From the NCBI RefSeq assembly GCF_905207245.1, contig NZ_CAJLKP010000013.1:41511-105510 (forward strand): DNA of 64,000 nucleotides, written 5' to 3'. Under the pieces are notes generated by a model, which saw only the letters and a program-made list of their open reading frames with translations, was not told the DNA's origin and searched no databases. A program made the position numbers and the translations under genes. Origin of the DNA: an uncultured Bacteroides sp. (lineage in GTDB: Bacteria > Bacteroidota > Bacteroidia > Bacteroidales > Bacteroidaceae). Shown in pieces: positions 18,001 through 25,948 of this stretch; the stretch's first letter is position 1, and the number at the start of each line of letters is the position of its first letter.

Positions 18001-18688
18001 GTAGGGCTTCCCTTCCCTCAGTCAGCGGAGCGATGTCCAGTTCTATCTTGATATAAGATTCATCCGGTTGGTTTTCCAGATGATACAGGTTCTTGTTCTT
18101 ATCCATCAGGCGTTCGTCATTGGCACCGTAGATAAGAGCTGCACGGGTAGTTGCGGATGCCTCATCCAGTTGGAGGGAAAAGTTCAGCTTAAACACCGGA
18201 AGATAATGCGAATACAGCACCATGTCCTCATCTCCCCCACCAATCCACTTGGCGCCGCTCCATCCCTGATAAGCGGAGTCGTTGCTCATCAGTCCGGTTT
18301 CAAACCAAGAGCTTGCCGAGGATTGTTCGCCTCTCTGGTTCCAGACGTTCACCCGCCAGGCATAGCGGGTGGTGGGTTGCAAAGGCTCACCGCCGTATTC
18401 AATGTTCAATGAAAGGTCACTCTTTATCTTTCCGCTATCCCACACCAGTTGCCCTCTCTCAGTGGCAACCAAAACCTGATAGTTCGTCTGGAAGTATCCC
18501 CTTTCATGGTCTGCCACTTCCATCTGCCAACTGAAGCGGGGTTTCTCCACATCTATTCCCAGAGGAGTTTCGGCATATTCCACTTTCAGCTTGCCGATGG
18601 AAACAGGGTTGCCTGCGGCATGCAACAAAGTGACACACGAAATACATACGAATAAGGCTGACAACAGGCGACTTTTATGGCTTTTCAT
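15098..18688 (-). CDS. GH78 alpha-L-rhamnosidase, secreted
   Basis: 1196 residues, signal peptide about 1-25. The N-terminal Fn3-like and beta-sandwich rhamnosidase domains (ARLYVTARGIYEIYLNGKRVGD, IRLKEVKY-like region) are followed by an alpha/alpha six-barrel. The catalytic-domain signature DCPQRNERLGWMGD lies near residue 750, and the barrel end has TIWERLNSYT and NSFNHYSFGAVGAW. A beta-sandwich closes the protein. It would release terminal rhamnose from pectic side chains or flavonoid glycosides. Odd feature: residues 283-311 hold a four-fold heptapeptide repeat coded by a 21-bp word array. It follows SusD (18967) on the same strand and has its own -7 box. Confidence 0.93.
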   Translation of the reverse strand: MKSHKSRLLSALFVCISCVTLLHAAGNPVSIGKLKVEYAETPLGIDVEKPRFSWQMEVADHERGYFQTNYQVLVATERGQLVWDSGKIKSDLSLNIEYGGEPLQPTTRYAWRVNVWNQRGEQSSASSWFETGLMSNDSAYQGWSGAKWIGGGDEDMVLYSHYLPVFKLNFSLQLDEASATTRAALIYGANDERLMDKNKNLYHLENQPDESYIKIELDIAPLTEGREALLNIYRVGYHPDDKRDIPFKSFPVPQHLINKDNQYVRHAISLTSDLGFTKFYIHRAKGETNHAEAGSNPAKAEADGAKSEIGSVNLNPLGQGGDFIAFPVVGDLGFAVPAGQAASFSKVEIANLRSPAHVIATVKDRNYRVVGDASGAFETFTPKGNSTPMLRTVFTSSGEEVAKARLYVTARGIYEIYLNGKRVGDDYFNPGITQYNKTHLYQTFDVTEYLHSGKNALGALLAEGWWSGGSTFMGGYWNFFGDRQSLLAKLVITYADGQEKVIVTEPSTWQYFNNGPVLYGSFFQGEVYDALKETNVEGWSTVGYRASGWKPAKEIALESNICREGYPGVNDYSGFALLGQFGQTVKEIDELTAISVEEVRPGVFVYDMGQNMVGVPKISLLGVKPGTRINLRFAEVKYPDLPEYAGNTGMIMLENIRAAMAQDIYIARGGQETIHPRFTYHGYRFLEITGIDRPLPLESVKGVVLSSIHHLASHYETSNAKVNKLWENITWSSYGNFVSIPTDCPQRNERLGWMGDISVFSRTATYLADVPQFLRRYLRSARDSQHADGRFPDIAPLGIGFGGLLWGSAGITVPWECYQQYGDKALLAEHYDAMKRYIFYILENTIETETNLIVQNRAWGDLCDWLGLEDEKNDKSLVWEAYFIYNLELMSKMAAALGNTVDAEWFKELHAARKDFFNKTYIEPETGKTVFSAFIPEKKGTFVDIQTSYVLPLAFDIIDREKKSKVVTNLAKTVVRENTTDSGRQCPAYSLMTGFIGTAWISKALSDNGYTDLAYKLLQQTSYPSWLYSVDQGATTIWERLNSYTHTDGFGGNNRMNSFNHYSFGAVGAWMYGHSLGIQRDENTPAFKHFLLKPEIDPTGQMTFAKGYYDSMYGRIESSWKVENGVIHYDFTIPGNTTALLYLPATAAKYIRENRKFVGKMRRGIEYMGEENGKILLKLQSGKYSFEVREKRLAKK
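17772..17840 (-). repeat. In-frame 21-bp array inside the rhamnosidase gene
   Basis: On the plus strand TTTGC or TCTGC words start at 17772, 17793, 17814 and 17835, exactly 21 bp apart. Translated on the minus strand they give four heptads, roughly RAKGETN, HAEAGSN, PAKAEAD, GAKSEIG, an Ala/Glu/Lys-rich insert in an otherwise ordinary N-terminal domain. The spacing is the in-frame neighbour of the 22-bp arrays between genes. Confidence 0.75.
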
Positions 18689-18745
18689 ATACAGTGTTTT
18701 TTATAAATTACGTTCCGGTCACTAATAACACTTAGTGTTCAGTCA

Positions 18746-18819
18746 CAAAGATAAGCCATCCTGTTAATAATTAAGCCTAAAAAGAATGCAAAAGAAGGAT
18801 AGTTTTGAATCAAAAGCCA
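18746..18819 (-). promoter_or_regulatory. Rhamnosidase promoter region with shared upstream word
   Basis: On the minus strand TATCTTTG (18746-18753) is a -7 box. TGGCTTTTGA (18810-18819) lies 64 bp upstream of it, the same word at the same distance as ahead of the GH51 gene. A short palindrome around AACACTTAGTGTT (18727-18739) lies downstream of the box. No clear -33 TTTG is seen, as is usual for activated promoters. Confidence 0.5.
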
Positions 18820-18886
18820 AATAAAAGCACCCTAAACAACTATTACTTACGTTTTGAAGAATATATGGCCATACACCGACAATATA

Positions 18887-18917
18887 GTAAAAGCTGCCTT
18901 ACACAGACAGCTTTTAC
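18887..18917 (-). terminator. Hairpin after the SusCD operon
   Basis: Ten-base arms GTAAAAGCTG (18887-18896) and CAGCTTTTAC (18908-18917) form a stem 50 bp after the susD stop. The flanking T run is weak in both directions, so termination is likely but not certain. Confidence 0.5.
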
Positions 18918-18966
18918 ATTTATTATCTAAACGAGGCTATTTACTCGCTCAGTTGATCCACTTATA

Positions 18967-20586
18967 CTAATACCCCGGGTTCTGCTTTAAATTTGAGTTT
19001 GTAAGCATAGCCGTATTTGGAATCGGATATAGATTTTTTGAATCTACACTTGCATCATGTGAAAACCATGATTTTTGGGTAAATACCCCAAAACGAACCA
19101 TATCCTGTCTGCGCCGGCCTTCTTGTGTAAACTCCCATCCCAACTCATCCAACATTCGTCCATACATGATATCAGCTCCCCCCTCATTAGTTGTTTGGTA
19201 AGTATCACGCCTTCCATAATCATACACACTACCCATTTTTAATTCATCATCCGTAACAATTGCTTTTTCCGGATTATTTTTAAAAGCCCTTTCACGTACC
19301 TTTGTGACCAAAGCACCTGCACCTGGCTGTCCGCTCCTTAATAACGCTTCTGCTTTCATCAATAAAACATCAGCATACCTAAACAAAGGCCAGTCATTAC
19401 TCAAACGGTTGGTTATACCCAATGCGTATTCGAATTTCCCCCATCTGTAACCGTCCACCACATCAGACTGGTCGATGCTAGGTACATCCTTTACATAAGC
19501 AAAAGGTTTGCCATTGTCACTTCTGGTTAGGATTTCCCCCGACGATTTATACTGTTGTCCGTAAATGAAATTCTCTTTTAAACGAATATCGTCCGGATCA
19601 TAACTTTCTATAAATTGAGGTATTACACAAACTCCCCCCCAAGGCGTATTGGTAAAATTATAGGTAGCTTGGCTCTCCGAAGCCAAAGTATACATATGGA
19701 AGTCAAAAGCATTCCAGTCAGTTACATAAATTTCATCCATAGGCAGAGCAAAAATAATTTCTTTGGAGTTTTCGTTCTTTGTAACAAATATATCCTTCTG
19801 GTTTGTTTCCAAAGCATATTCACCTGTCCTTTCAGCAAATGCGATCACTTTGTCGCAAATATCTATACACTTTTGCCATTCTACAGAACCTGACCATACA
19901 CCGGCATTAAGATACATTTTGGCAAGTAAAGTATAAGCCCCCCATTTGGTCAAACGACCATAATAGTATCCCCTTGGTGTTTCTGATAAAAGTGCAACAT
20001 TATCAGAGATTTCTTTCACAATAAAGTCAAAAACTTCTTTTCGGGATGACTGTACTGGAAGAGACGTATCTTTAAAATCTGTAACGATAGGAACATTACC
20101 GAAAAAGTCAACTAAGATATAATAATAGGAAGCCCTCAATACTTTTAGTTCCGCTACAAGTTTATCTTTAGTCTCACCCACTACATTTATTACTCCATCT
20201 TCTATTTGAGAAAGCAACCGGTTACAGGTATTTATGCCCGTATAAGTTCGAGACCAAGGTTGTAAAACTGAGTCGTCATCAGTAGTCCATGCATGTTGAT
20301 GCCATCTTTTATACACGCCGCCATCTACCCAGCCATTGCCGCGAGCAGGAATAACATCTTGGTCCGCACACAATTCTTGACCGCGCACCACACCATTCCA
20401 AAGTAACATCGTTTCGCGCCACGACACATACGCCGCATTTACCAGATAGCTTATATCAGCTTCTGTTTCAGGTTTATATTGTGAGGAAACAACATTACCA
20501 TAACTGTCATCTTTCAGTTCTGTACAAGAGCATACCGTGCAAGATAAAAATAATATAATCAGCCCTTTATATATAATTGTTTTCAT
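18967..20586 (-). CDS. SusD/RagB-like lipoprotein of the rhamnosidase locus
   Basis: 539 residues with lipoprotein Cys21 (VCSC). SusD features include the N-terminal helical repeat region (ADISYLVNAAYVSW, LRASYYYILVDFFGNVPIV), PLFRYADVLLMKAEALLRSG, and the C-terminus NLYPIPNTAMLTNSNLKQNPGY. It binds ligand at the cell surface together with the SusC encoded 16 bp upstream. The upstream sigma/anti-sigma pair and the downstream GH78 suggest a rhamnose-containing plant glycan. It is shorter than the other three SusD proteins here. Confidence 0.93.
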   Translation of the reverse strand: MKTIIYKGLIILFLSCTVCSCTELKDDSYGNVVSSQYKPETEADISYLVNAAYVSWRETMLLWNGVVRGQELCADQDVIPARGNGWVDGGVYKRWHQHAWTTDDDSVLQPWSRTYTGINTCNRLLSQIEDGVINVVGETKDKLVAELKVLRASYYYILVDFFGNVPIVTDFKDTSLPVQSSRKEVFDFIVKEISDNVALLSETPRGYYYGRLTKWGAYTLLAKMYLNAGVWSGSVEWQKCIDICDKVIAFAERTGEYALETNQKDIFVTKNENSKEIIFALPMDEIYVTDWNAFDFHMYTLASESQATYNFTNTPWGGVCVIPQFIESYDPDDIRLKENFIYGQQYKSSGEILTRSDNGKPFAYVKDVPSIDQSDVVDGYRWGKFEYALGITNRLSNDWPLFRYADVLLMKAEALLRSGQPGAGALVTKVRERAFKNNPEKAIVTDDELKMGSVYDYGRRDTYQTTNEGGADIMYGRMLDELGWEFTQEGRRRQDMVRFGVFTQKSWFSHDASVDSKNLYPIPNTAMLTNSNLKQNPGY

Positions 20587-20602
20587 ATCTTCGATTTTTT
20601 AA

Positions 20603-23600
20603 TTAGAATTTAAATCCAACACCAAAAGTAAACGATCTGATACTGGGGTACTGATCTCGGCTATCATATCCCGGATTGAGTCCTGAGGTACTTACTTCCG
20701 GATCGACACCCTTATATCCCGTTATGGTCAAAGCATTTAATACGGAGCAATACAATCGTATAGATTTCACGTACCTTCCTACATTTTTCAGTGTATACCC
20801 AAGGGTTATATTATCTATTTTCCAATAATCCCCTTTTTCTACATAATAGCTGTTGAATTCCGGATCAACCTCCTTACTAAGCATAGTCTTCCCAAATATT
20901 TTATCATTTACTGACTTCAGACGGTTTTCAAGACGGCTATTCTTTGGATTCTCAAAATACATACGTGCTTCATTAATAATATCAAAATCGAACGCACCAC
21001 GCATAGAAATACTCAAATCAAAATTCTTGTATCGTATATAATTATTCCAGCCAGCATATATCTGCGGCAAACCGTTACCAATCACTTTTTTCTCTTCAGG
21101 AGCACGGGAAAATTCATCATACGGTACAGAATTACCATCTTTGTCTTCATAAATCCACTTGCCTTTCTCATCTATGTCTACAATTTTAAATCCCCAGAAA
21201 TTACCAATCTTCTCACCTACCTGTACGCGATGTGAAGAAGTCTTTACCGGTTCGGCCAACCACCCGGTATCAAAGTAATCATAATCTGTTTTAAAGACAC
21301 TGCCATCCAAACTCTTTAATTCATTAGAGTTTTTGGAGAAAGTAAAGGTGGTATTCCACTCAAAATCCTTGGTTATGAATGGAATAACATTCACAAGAAC
21401 TTCAACGCCTCTATTCTGCATCTTGCCTCCATTGGCTGTAGTGGTAGGATAAAAATTGGGAGGAGTAGGCACAGTATAGTTATAAATCAATCCTTCAACA
21501 TCACGGCTATAGAAATCAATTGTACCGGAAAGGCGTCCTTTAAGCATGGTAAAATCAAGACCAATATTGGTTTCTCTTTTTTCTTCCCACTTCAAGTCCG
21601 GATTCGCGTTAGATGCGGGGGCGATGGTCTGCACCCAATTACCGTCTACATAAGCATACTTGTCATATTTCAACATAGCGATGCCCAGAAAAGGGTTGGC
21701 CGGTTGCGAACCGGTGACACCATAGCCTACGCGTAATTTCAAGTCATCAAACAAATTCTGTCCTTCCATAAAAGCCTCCTGAGTGATTCTCCATCCCACA
21801 GAAACCGATGGGAAAAGTCCCCATTCATTATCCGTACCCCATAACTGACTGGCGCCTTCATATCTCAAACTGGCCATCAATAAATATCGGTCTAAAAAGG
21901 AATAGGTGGCACGCCCAAAGAAACCAATCAAGTTAGTAGTTGATTTGGAAGAACTGGCATCAGCCTTACCCAACTTCAAAGCAGAGCCGATACCGATGTT
22001 ATGCCAGCCACCAAAATAATTATCCTGAAAACCATAATTCGCAAAATACATATCTTCATAATCCGTCTCATTGTAACTATATCCTCCCAAGACAGAAAAC
22101 TTATGATTCTTAACTGACTTGCTATACAGTGCTGTCAGTTCAAGAAGCTTCTCCATGCGTGTGTTGGCCCCAACCGACGACCATCCGTCATAACCATCCC
22201 TTAATGCAGAAATATGTTCAAGACTTTCAGAATATCCATGGTTTCTGTTTGAACGGACATATGACATCATGGCAGTCAGTTTCAAATCTTGAAATGGATT
22301 ATAAATAATGTTACCCAGATACCGCATCTCTGTATTCTTCACATTACCCTCCGATTCCTCTAAACGGGCAACCGGATTTTCATATTCAAACTTATTCAGA
22401 TTTTCATACCACGATCCATCTTCATTTTTCACAGGATCGGTGGGATTTCTCAAAATAGCCTGACGATAGGCATAACCATTAAAACTGCCTGAGCTACTGG
22501 TTGATGAGAATTGGTTTTTTCTGCCAATCATCCCGAACTTCAGTTGAAGTTTGCCATCAAACATCCTGTGCAAAACTTCTATACGCCCCTGGAAGCTCTC
22601 GATACCAGACTTTAGCATGATTCCCTGACCGGACTTATAATTCAGATTAGCAATATAACTGGTTGTAGAATTTCCACCTTGCAAAGAAAGGTTGTGGACA
22701 TGGGTAACCGGCGTACGGGTTATTTCTTCGAGCCAGTCCGTGTTAAATCCATGATCCTCGTCAGGATACATTGCTCTAAACTCGTCTGCGCTAAGCATAT
22801 TCAGCTTTTTCACTATTTTCGAAGTACTGATGTAGCCATTATATTCTACGGAGTTTATCTGGGTACCTTTTGCTTGTTTGGTTGTAATCAGAATTACCCC
22901 ATTAGTACCTCGGGTACCATAAATGGCTGCTGCAGAACCATCTTTCAAAACATCGACACTTTCAACATCTTCGGGCGCAACCGTATTCAAAGCGCCGGGT
23001 ACCCCATCAATCAAAACAAGAGGATCTGTATTTGCCCCTCCAATAGTATTTGTTCCACGTAATTTTATCTGTGTGCCCGCAGTTGGGTCGCCACTCGGGT
23101 TTGTAATTGCTAATCCCGCCACTTTACCTTGAATCAACTGCCCGACGTCTTTTACCGCCCCTTTACTGAAATTTTCTGATTTAACGCTTGCAACAGAGCT
23201 TGTTATATCCCCTTTGCGTTGAGTTCCGTAGCCGATAACGACCACCTCGTCAAGAGTTTTAGTATCTTCTTGCAACACAATATCCAAAGGTTTTCCTTCA
23301 ACAGCCTTTACCTCCAAAGGAATATATCCTATATAGGATATTTTTATCACTGCATCTTTTGAAACTATTAATGTGAAATTACCGGAAACATCGGTTATGG
23401 TACCATTTGCCGTATTTTGTTCCACAATGCTTGCTCCGATTATCCCCTCCCCGAACACATCTTTCACAGTTCCAGTCACTTTTATTTTATCAGGAAGCAA
23501 CTGATTTTCTTCCACCTTCTTCCGTGAAAGTATAATATGATTACCTTCCATTTGATACGTTATATCAAGGTTGGCAAGCAAACTATTCAGAAGTTGATAT

Positions 23601-23884
23601 ACAGGTTGGCTTTTTACCTTTACACTCATTGTTTTTTCTACATCAACGCCATTAGTGTAGAGAAATAGATAGTCCGTTTGATTTTCAATCTCAGTAAGAA
23701 TGTCTTCGAGAGGCACCTGGACCTTATGAATTGATACTATAGCATTCTGAGAACGGCTATTTTCTGCCATCAGGCTGAAAACAGAAAAGAATAAAAGGAA
23801 TATTGATATTCGCATAATTCTAAATAATTGTTTTGATTGTGGATATTCAAGGCAATGAATATCCGACAAAGGAATGTTTTTCAT
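20603..23884 (-). CDS. SusC-like TonB-dependent receptor with STN domain
   Basis: 1093 residues from the ATG at 23884. A longer frame starts at 23983 but its extra 33 residues precede a typical Bacteroides N-terminus (KQLFRIMRISIFLLFF), so I chose the later start. Signal peptide to about 46, STN domain about 48-120 (VPLEDILTEIENQTDYLFLY), carboxypeptidase-D-like domain about 137-205, EVVVIGYG box, plug and barrel ending FTFGVGFKF. The STN domain pairs it with the FecR protein at 24037. It imports the glycan bound by the SusD encoded next. Confidence 0.94.
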   Translation of the reverse strand: MKNIPLSDIHCLEYPQSKQLFRIMRISIFLLFFSVFSLMAENSRSQNAIVSIHKVQVPLEDILTEIENQTDYLFLYTNGVDVEKTMSVKVKSQPVYQLLNSLLANLDITYQMEGNHIILSRKKVEENQLLPDKIKVTGTVKDVFGEGIIGASIVEQNTANGTITDVSGNFTLIVSKDAVIKISYIGYIPLEVKAVEGKPLDIVLQEDTKTLDEVVVIGYGTQRKGDITSSVASVKSENFSKGAVKDVGQLIQGKVAGLAITNPSGDPTAGTQIKLRGTNTIGGANTDPLVLIDGVPGALNTVAPEDVESVDVLKDGSAAAIYGTRGTNGVILITTKQAKGTQINSVEYNGYISTSKIVKKLNMLSADEFRAMYPDEDHGFNTDWLEEITRTPVTHVHNLSLQGGNSTTSYIANLNYKSGQGIMLKSGIESFQGRIEVLHRMFDGKLQLKFGMIGRKNQFSSTSSSGSFNGYAYRQAILRNPTDPVKNEDGSWYENLNKFEYENPVARLEESEGNVKNTEMRYLGNIIYNPFQDLKLTAMMSYVRSNRNHGYSESLEHISALRDGYDGWSSVGANTRMEKLLELTALYSKSVKNHKFSVLGGYSYNETDYEDMYFANYGFQDNYFGGWHNIGIGSALKLGKADASSSKSTTNLIGFFGRATYSFLDRYLLMASLRYEGASQLWGTDNEWGLFPSVSVGWRITQEAFMEGQNLFDDLKLRVGYGVTGSQPANPFLGIAMLKYDKYAYVDGNWVQTIAPASNANPDLKWEEKRETNIGLDFTMLKGRLSGTIDFYSRDVEGLIYNYTVPTPPNFYPTTTANGGKMQNRGVEVLVNVIPFITKDFEWNTTFTFSKNSNELKSLDGSVFKTDYDYFDTGWLAEPVKTSSHRVQVGEKIGNFWGFKIVDIDEKGKWIYEDKDGNSVPYDEFSRAPEEKKVIGNGLPQIYAGWNNYIRYKNFDLSISMRGAFDFDIINEARMYFENPKNSRLENRLKSVNDKIFGKTMLSKEVDPEFNSYYVEKGDYWKIDNITLGYTLKNVGRYVKSIRLYCSVLNALTITGYKGVDPEVSTSGLNPGYDSRDQYPSIRSFTFGVGFKF

Positions 23885-24036
23885 ATCTTTGCAGAATAAG
23901 TTATTAATACGATTTATAAAATAAGTTGTGTTAATCAAAGCCGGTGGATGGGACAAACATCTATCGGCTCCTTTGTTTTTCATCAGTATTTCATCATAGG
24001 CTAATATTTTGTTTTAAGAGGTTAATACTCGCTTTT

Positions 24037-24984
24037 TTACTTTATATAAATGACGTCATTGTTTTTATCCCTTCTATAGGTGAAAGCTACATCCTTCCGC
24101 AACACACGTAAAGCATAGTCCAATCCGTCGGATATACGGAACTTTCCGGTTAATATCACGTTCGCTATGCTCTTCTTGTCTAACTGTATTTTCAAATCAT
24201 AGTATTTCTCCAGGTCCTCCATAATCCGGGCAAAAGGCTTGTTCTTGAAACAATACAAACCTTCTTTCCAACGATATACATTGTAGTCGTCAATATTACT
24301 CACTACCAGGCGTCTATCTATCAATGTTGTTTTATAATGAGGTAGAAGCACTACAGCCATCTTTTCATTATTGGGCGATTTCACTTTCACTCTTCCCTGC
24401 ATTAGTGACGCCTCGAATATATTCCTCTTCGAGTAGGCCTCTACATTGAATTTGGTTCCCAGCACTTCCACATCCATGGCATGAGTGCGCACTATAAACG
24501 GGGACTTCGCGTTGTGTACCACTTCAAAGTAAGCCTCTCCGTCCAGTATCACTTCGCGTTTATCCTTCATGAAGGATACGGGATACTGCATTTTAGTTCC
24601 GGCATTCAGCCAAACGTTTGTACCATCAGGTAAATCGAGGTTCACCCGTTGGCCTGCCGGAACAGTAATGGTTTGCATAGCTACATTCACATCATCCGTA
24701 TCTTTTCCTATTGAAAACAATGTAGCCGTTATGCCTACCGTTATCAAGACAGCAGAAGCTATTTTCAAGAATTCCCTGATGAAATAGTTCTTTTTCTTAT
24801 ACGAGATAGTTGACCTGTCCGCAGGTTCTACATGTCCGGCCAGAATCATGGCATTGAAGAGTTTCCGTTCCCGACGAAGCAGTTTGCCGTTCTCTTCGGA
24901 AGCTTCAGCCCATTCTTTCACCAATTTCATCTCCTCCACGGAAACGTCACCCTCGAAAAAGCGATATAATAAGTCTCTGTCCAT
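24037..24984 (-). CDS. FecR-family anti-sigma factor
   Basis: 315 residues from the ATG at 24984. An upstream ATG at 25023 would add 13 residues unlike the family's usual MD/E start. Cytoplasmic N-terminal part 1-70, membrane span about 75-95 (IASAVLITVGITATLF), FecR domain about 110-210 (DGTNVWLNAGTKMQYP, LDGEAYFEVVH), and a DUF4974-type C-terminus. It sits between its sigma factor (73 bp) and the STN-type SusC. The expected role is to hold the sigma factor inactive until SusC is occupied. Confidence 0.92.
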   Translation of the reverse strand: MDRDLLYRFFEGDVSVEEMKLVKEWAEASEENGKLLRRERKLFNAMILAGHVEPADRSTISYKKKNYFIREFLKIASAVLITVGITATLFSIGKDTDDVNVAMQTITVPAGQRVNLDLPDGTNVWLNAGTKMQYPVSFMKDKREVILDGEAYFEVVHNAKSPFIVRTHAMDVEVLGTKFNVEAYSKRNIFEASLMQGRVKVKSPNNEKMAVVLLPHYKTTLIDRRLVVSNIDDYNVYRWKEGLYCFKNKPFARIMEDLEKYYDLKIQLDKKSIANVILTGKFRISDGLDYALRVLRKDVAFTYRRDKNNDVIYIK

Positions 24985-25057
24985 AAATACTTTATTGGTG
25001 TATCTATAGCAATAGCGAACCATAGGAAAGAATCCCTAGCGAAAAAACAAACTTTTT

Positions 25058-25618
25058 TCAATTAAGATAGAAAAAGAGAAGGGAAACAGGCAGATAATCC
25101 CGTAGAGCCGTGCGTAATGCCTTGGTTGATTTGGAAATATGGAATTCTACTCCTTTAGGCGTTATGTTCAACAAGGAAGCGATTTCTTTATGAGACTTGT
25201 TCTCATAACGGCTCATAATAAAGATACGCCTAGTCTGTTCGGGCAGGCTTTCGAGAGTTTTCTCCACAATTTCCTGTATCTCCGCGGTGAAAATTTCATA
25301 GGGTTCGAATTCTTTCAGGGTAACGATCCTGTTGGACAACTCCCAAGCATGCACCCGAGCTATCTCATCCGAAACGTCTTGCCGGATTTGTTGATGGCGC
25401 AGGTGGTCTATACATTTATGCTTGATAGCAGTCAGCACGTAGGCGGGGATGTTTGTATCGACAGGCAGGCGGTCTTTATTTTCCCAATAATACATCATGG
25501 ACTCAATGACAAAGTCTTCGGCAACGGCTTCATCGTGCACATAGGTACAGGCAAAGTGAACGAAGCGCTGCTGATAGTCAATAAAGAACTTATTAAAAAA
25601 ATTCAGATCTATTGTCAT
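25058..25618 (-). CDS. ECF RNA polymerase sigma factor of the rhamnosidase locus
   Basis: 186 residues. Region 2 lies at about 10-75 (YVHDEAVAEDFVIESMMYYW, PAYVLTAIKHKCIDHLR) and region 4 about 120-175 (SLPEQTRRIFIMSRYENKSHKEIASLLNI, with HTH). It differs clearly from the sigma factor at 1122, consistent with separate target promoters. A Bacteroides promoter precedes it at 25659-25692. It is expected to drive the SusCD operon when released by the FecR protein. Confidence 0.93.
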   Translation of the reverse strand: MTIDLNFFNKFFIDYQQRFVHFACTYVHDEAVAEDFVIESMMYYWENKDRLPVDTNIPAYVLTAIKHKCIDHLRHQQIRQDVSDEIARVHAWELSNRIVTLKEFEPYEIFTAEIQEIVEKTLESLPEQTRRIFIMSRYENKSHKEIASLLNITPKGVEFHISKSTKALRTALRDYLPVSLLFFYLN

Positions 25619-25658
25619 TGACCGTCAAGTGTATTAAATTAAAAAAGGTACGGTAATG

Positions 25659-25692
25659 CAAATATAAGTCTTTTTATTCATAACCGGACAAA
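25659..25692 (-). promoter_or_regulatory. Promoter of the ECF sigma operon
   Basis: On the minus strand TTTG (25689-25692) and TATATTTG (25659-25666) are 22 bp apart, near the 19-21 bp norm. The rest of the 330-bp gap (25619-25948) holds only the GH51 terminator. Confidence 0.55.
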
Positions 25693-25895
25693 GCCGGTCT
25701 TAAAACAAAGCCTATTCGGCAGATAAACTGTCCGGGATACGAAGTTACATTGTGACATTTTGCATCTCTAAGCCATCGAGAATCGTTTCTTTAGATCCGA
25801 AGTACAGGAACATCGGAAATACGCAAAAGAAAAATCGCATCTGCTTAACTAATAACAGGATATAAAAATACGGACAATCCTGTTATGTTGAAAAA

Positions 25896-25939
25896 GTCAA
25901 AAAAGGCGCTTTTAATGACGTATTGCATCAAAAGCGCCT
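25896..25939 (-). terminator. Terminator of the GH51 gene
   Basis: On the minus strand AGGCGCTTTT, a loop, and AAAAGCGCCT are followed by a run of T. It starts nine bases after the GH51 stop codon. Confidence 0.8.
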
Positions 25940-25948
25940 CTATGCTTA

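Noticed and set aside
23885..23983. Upstream start for the second SusC gene
   Set aside because: The extra 33 residues are not typical, and the usual Bacteroides SusC N-terminus begins at 23884.
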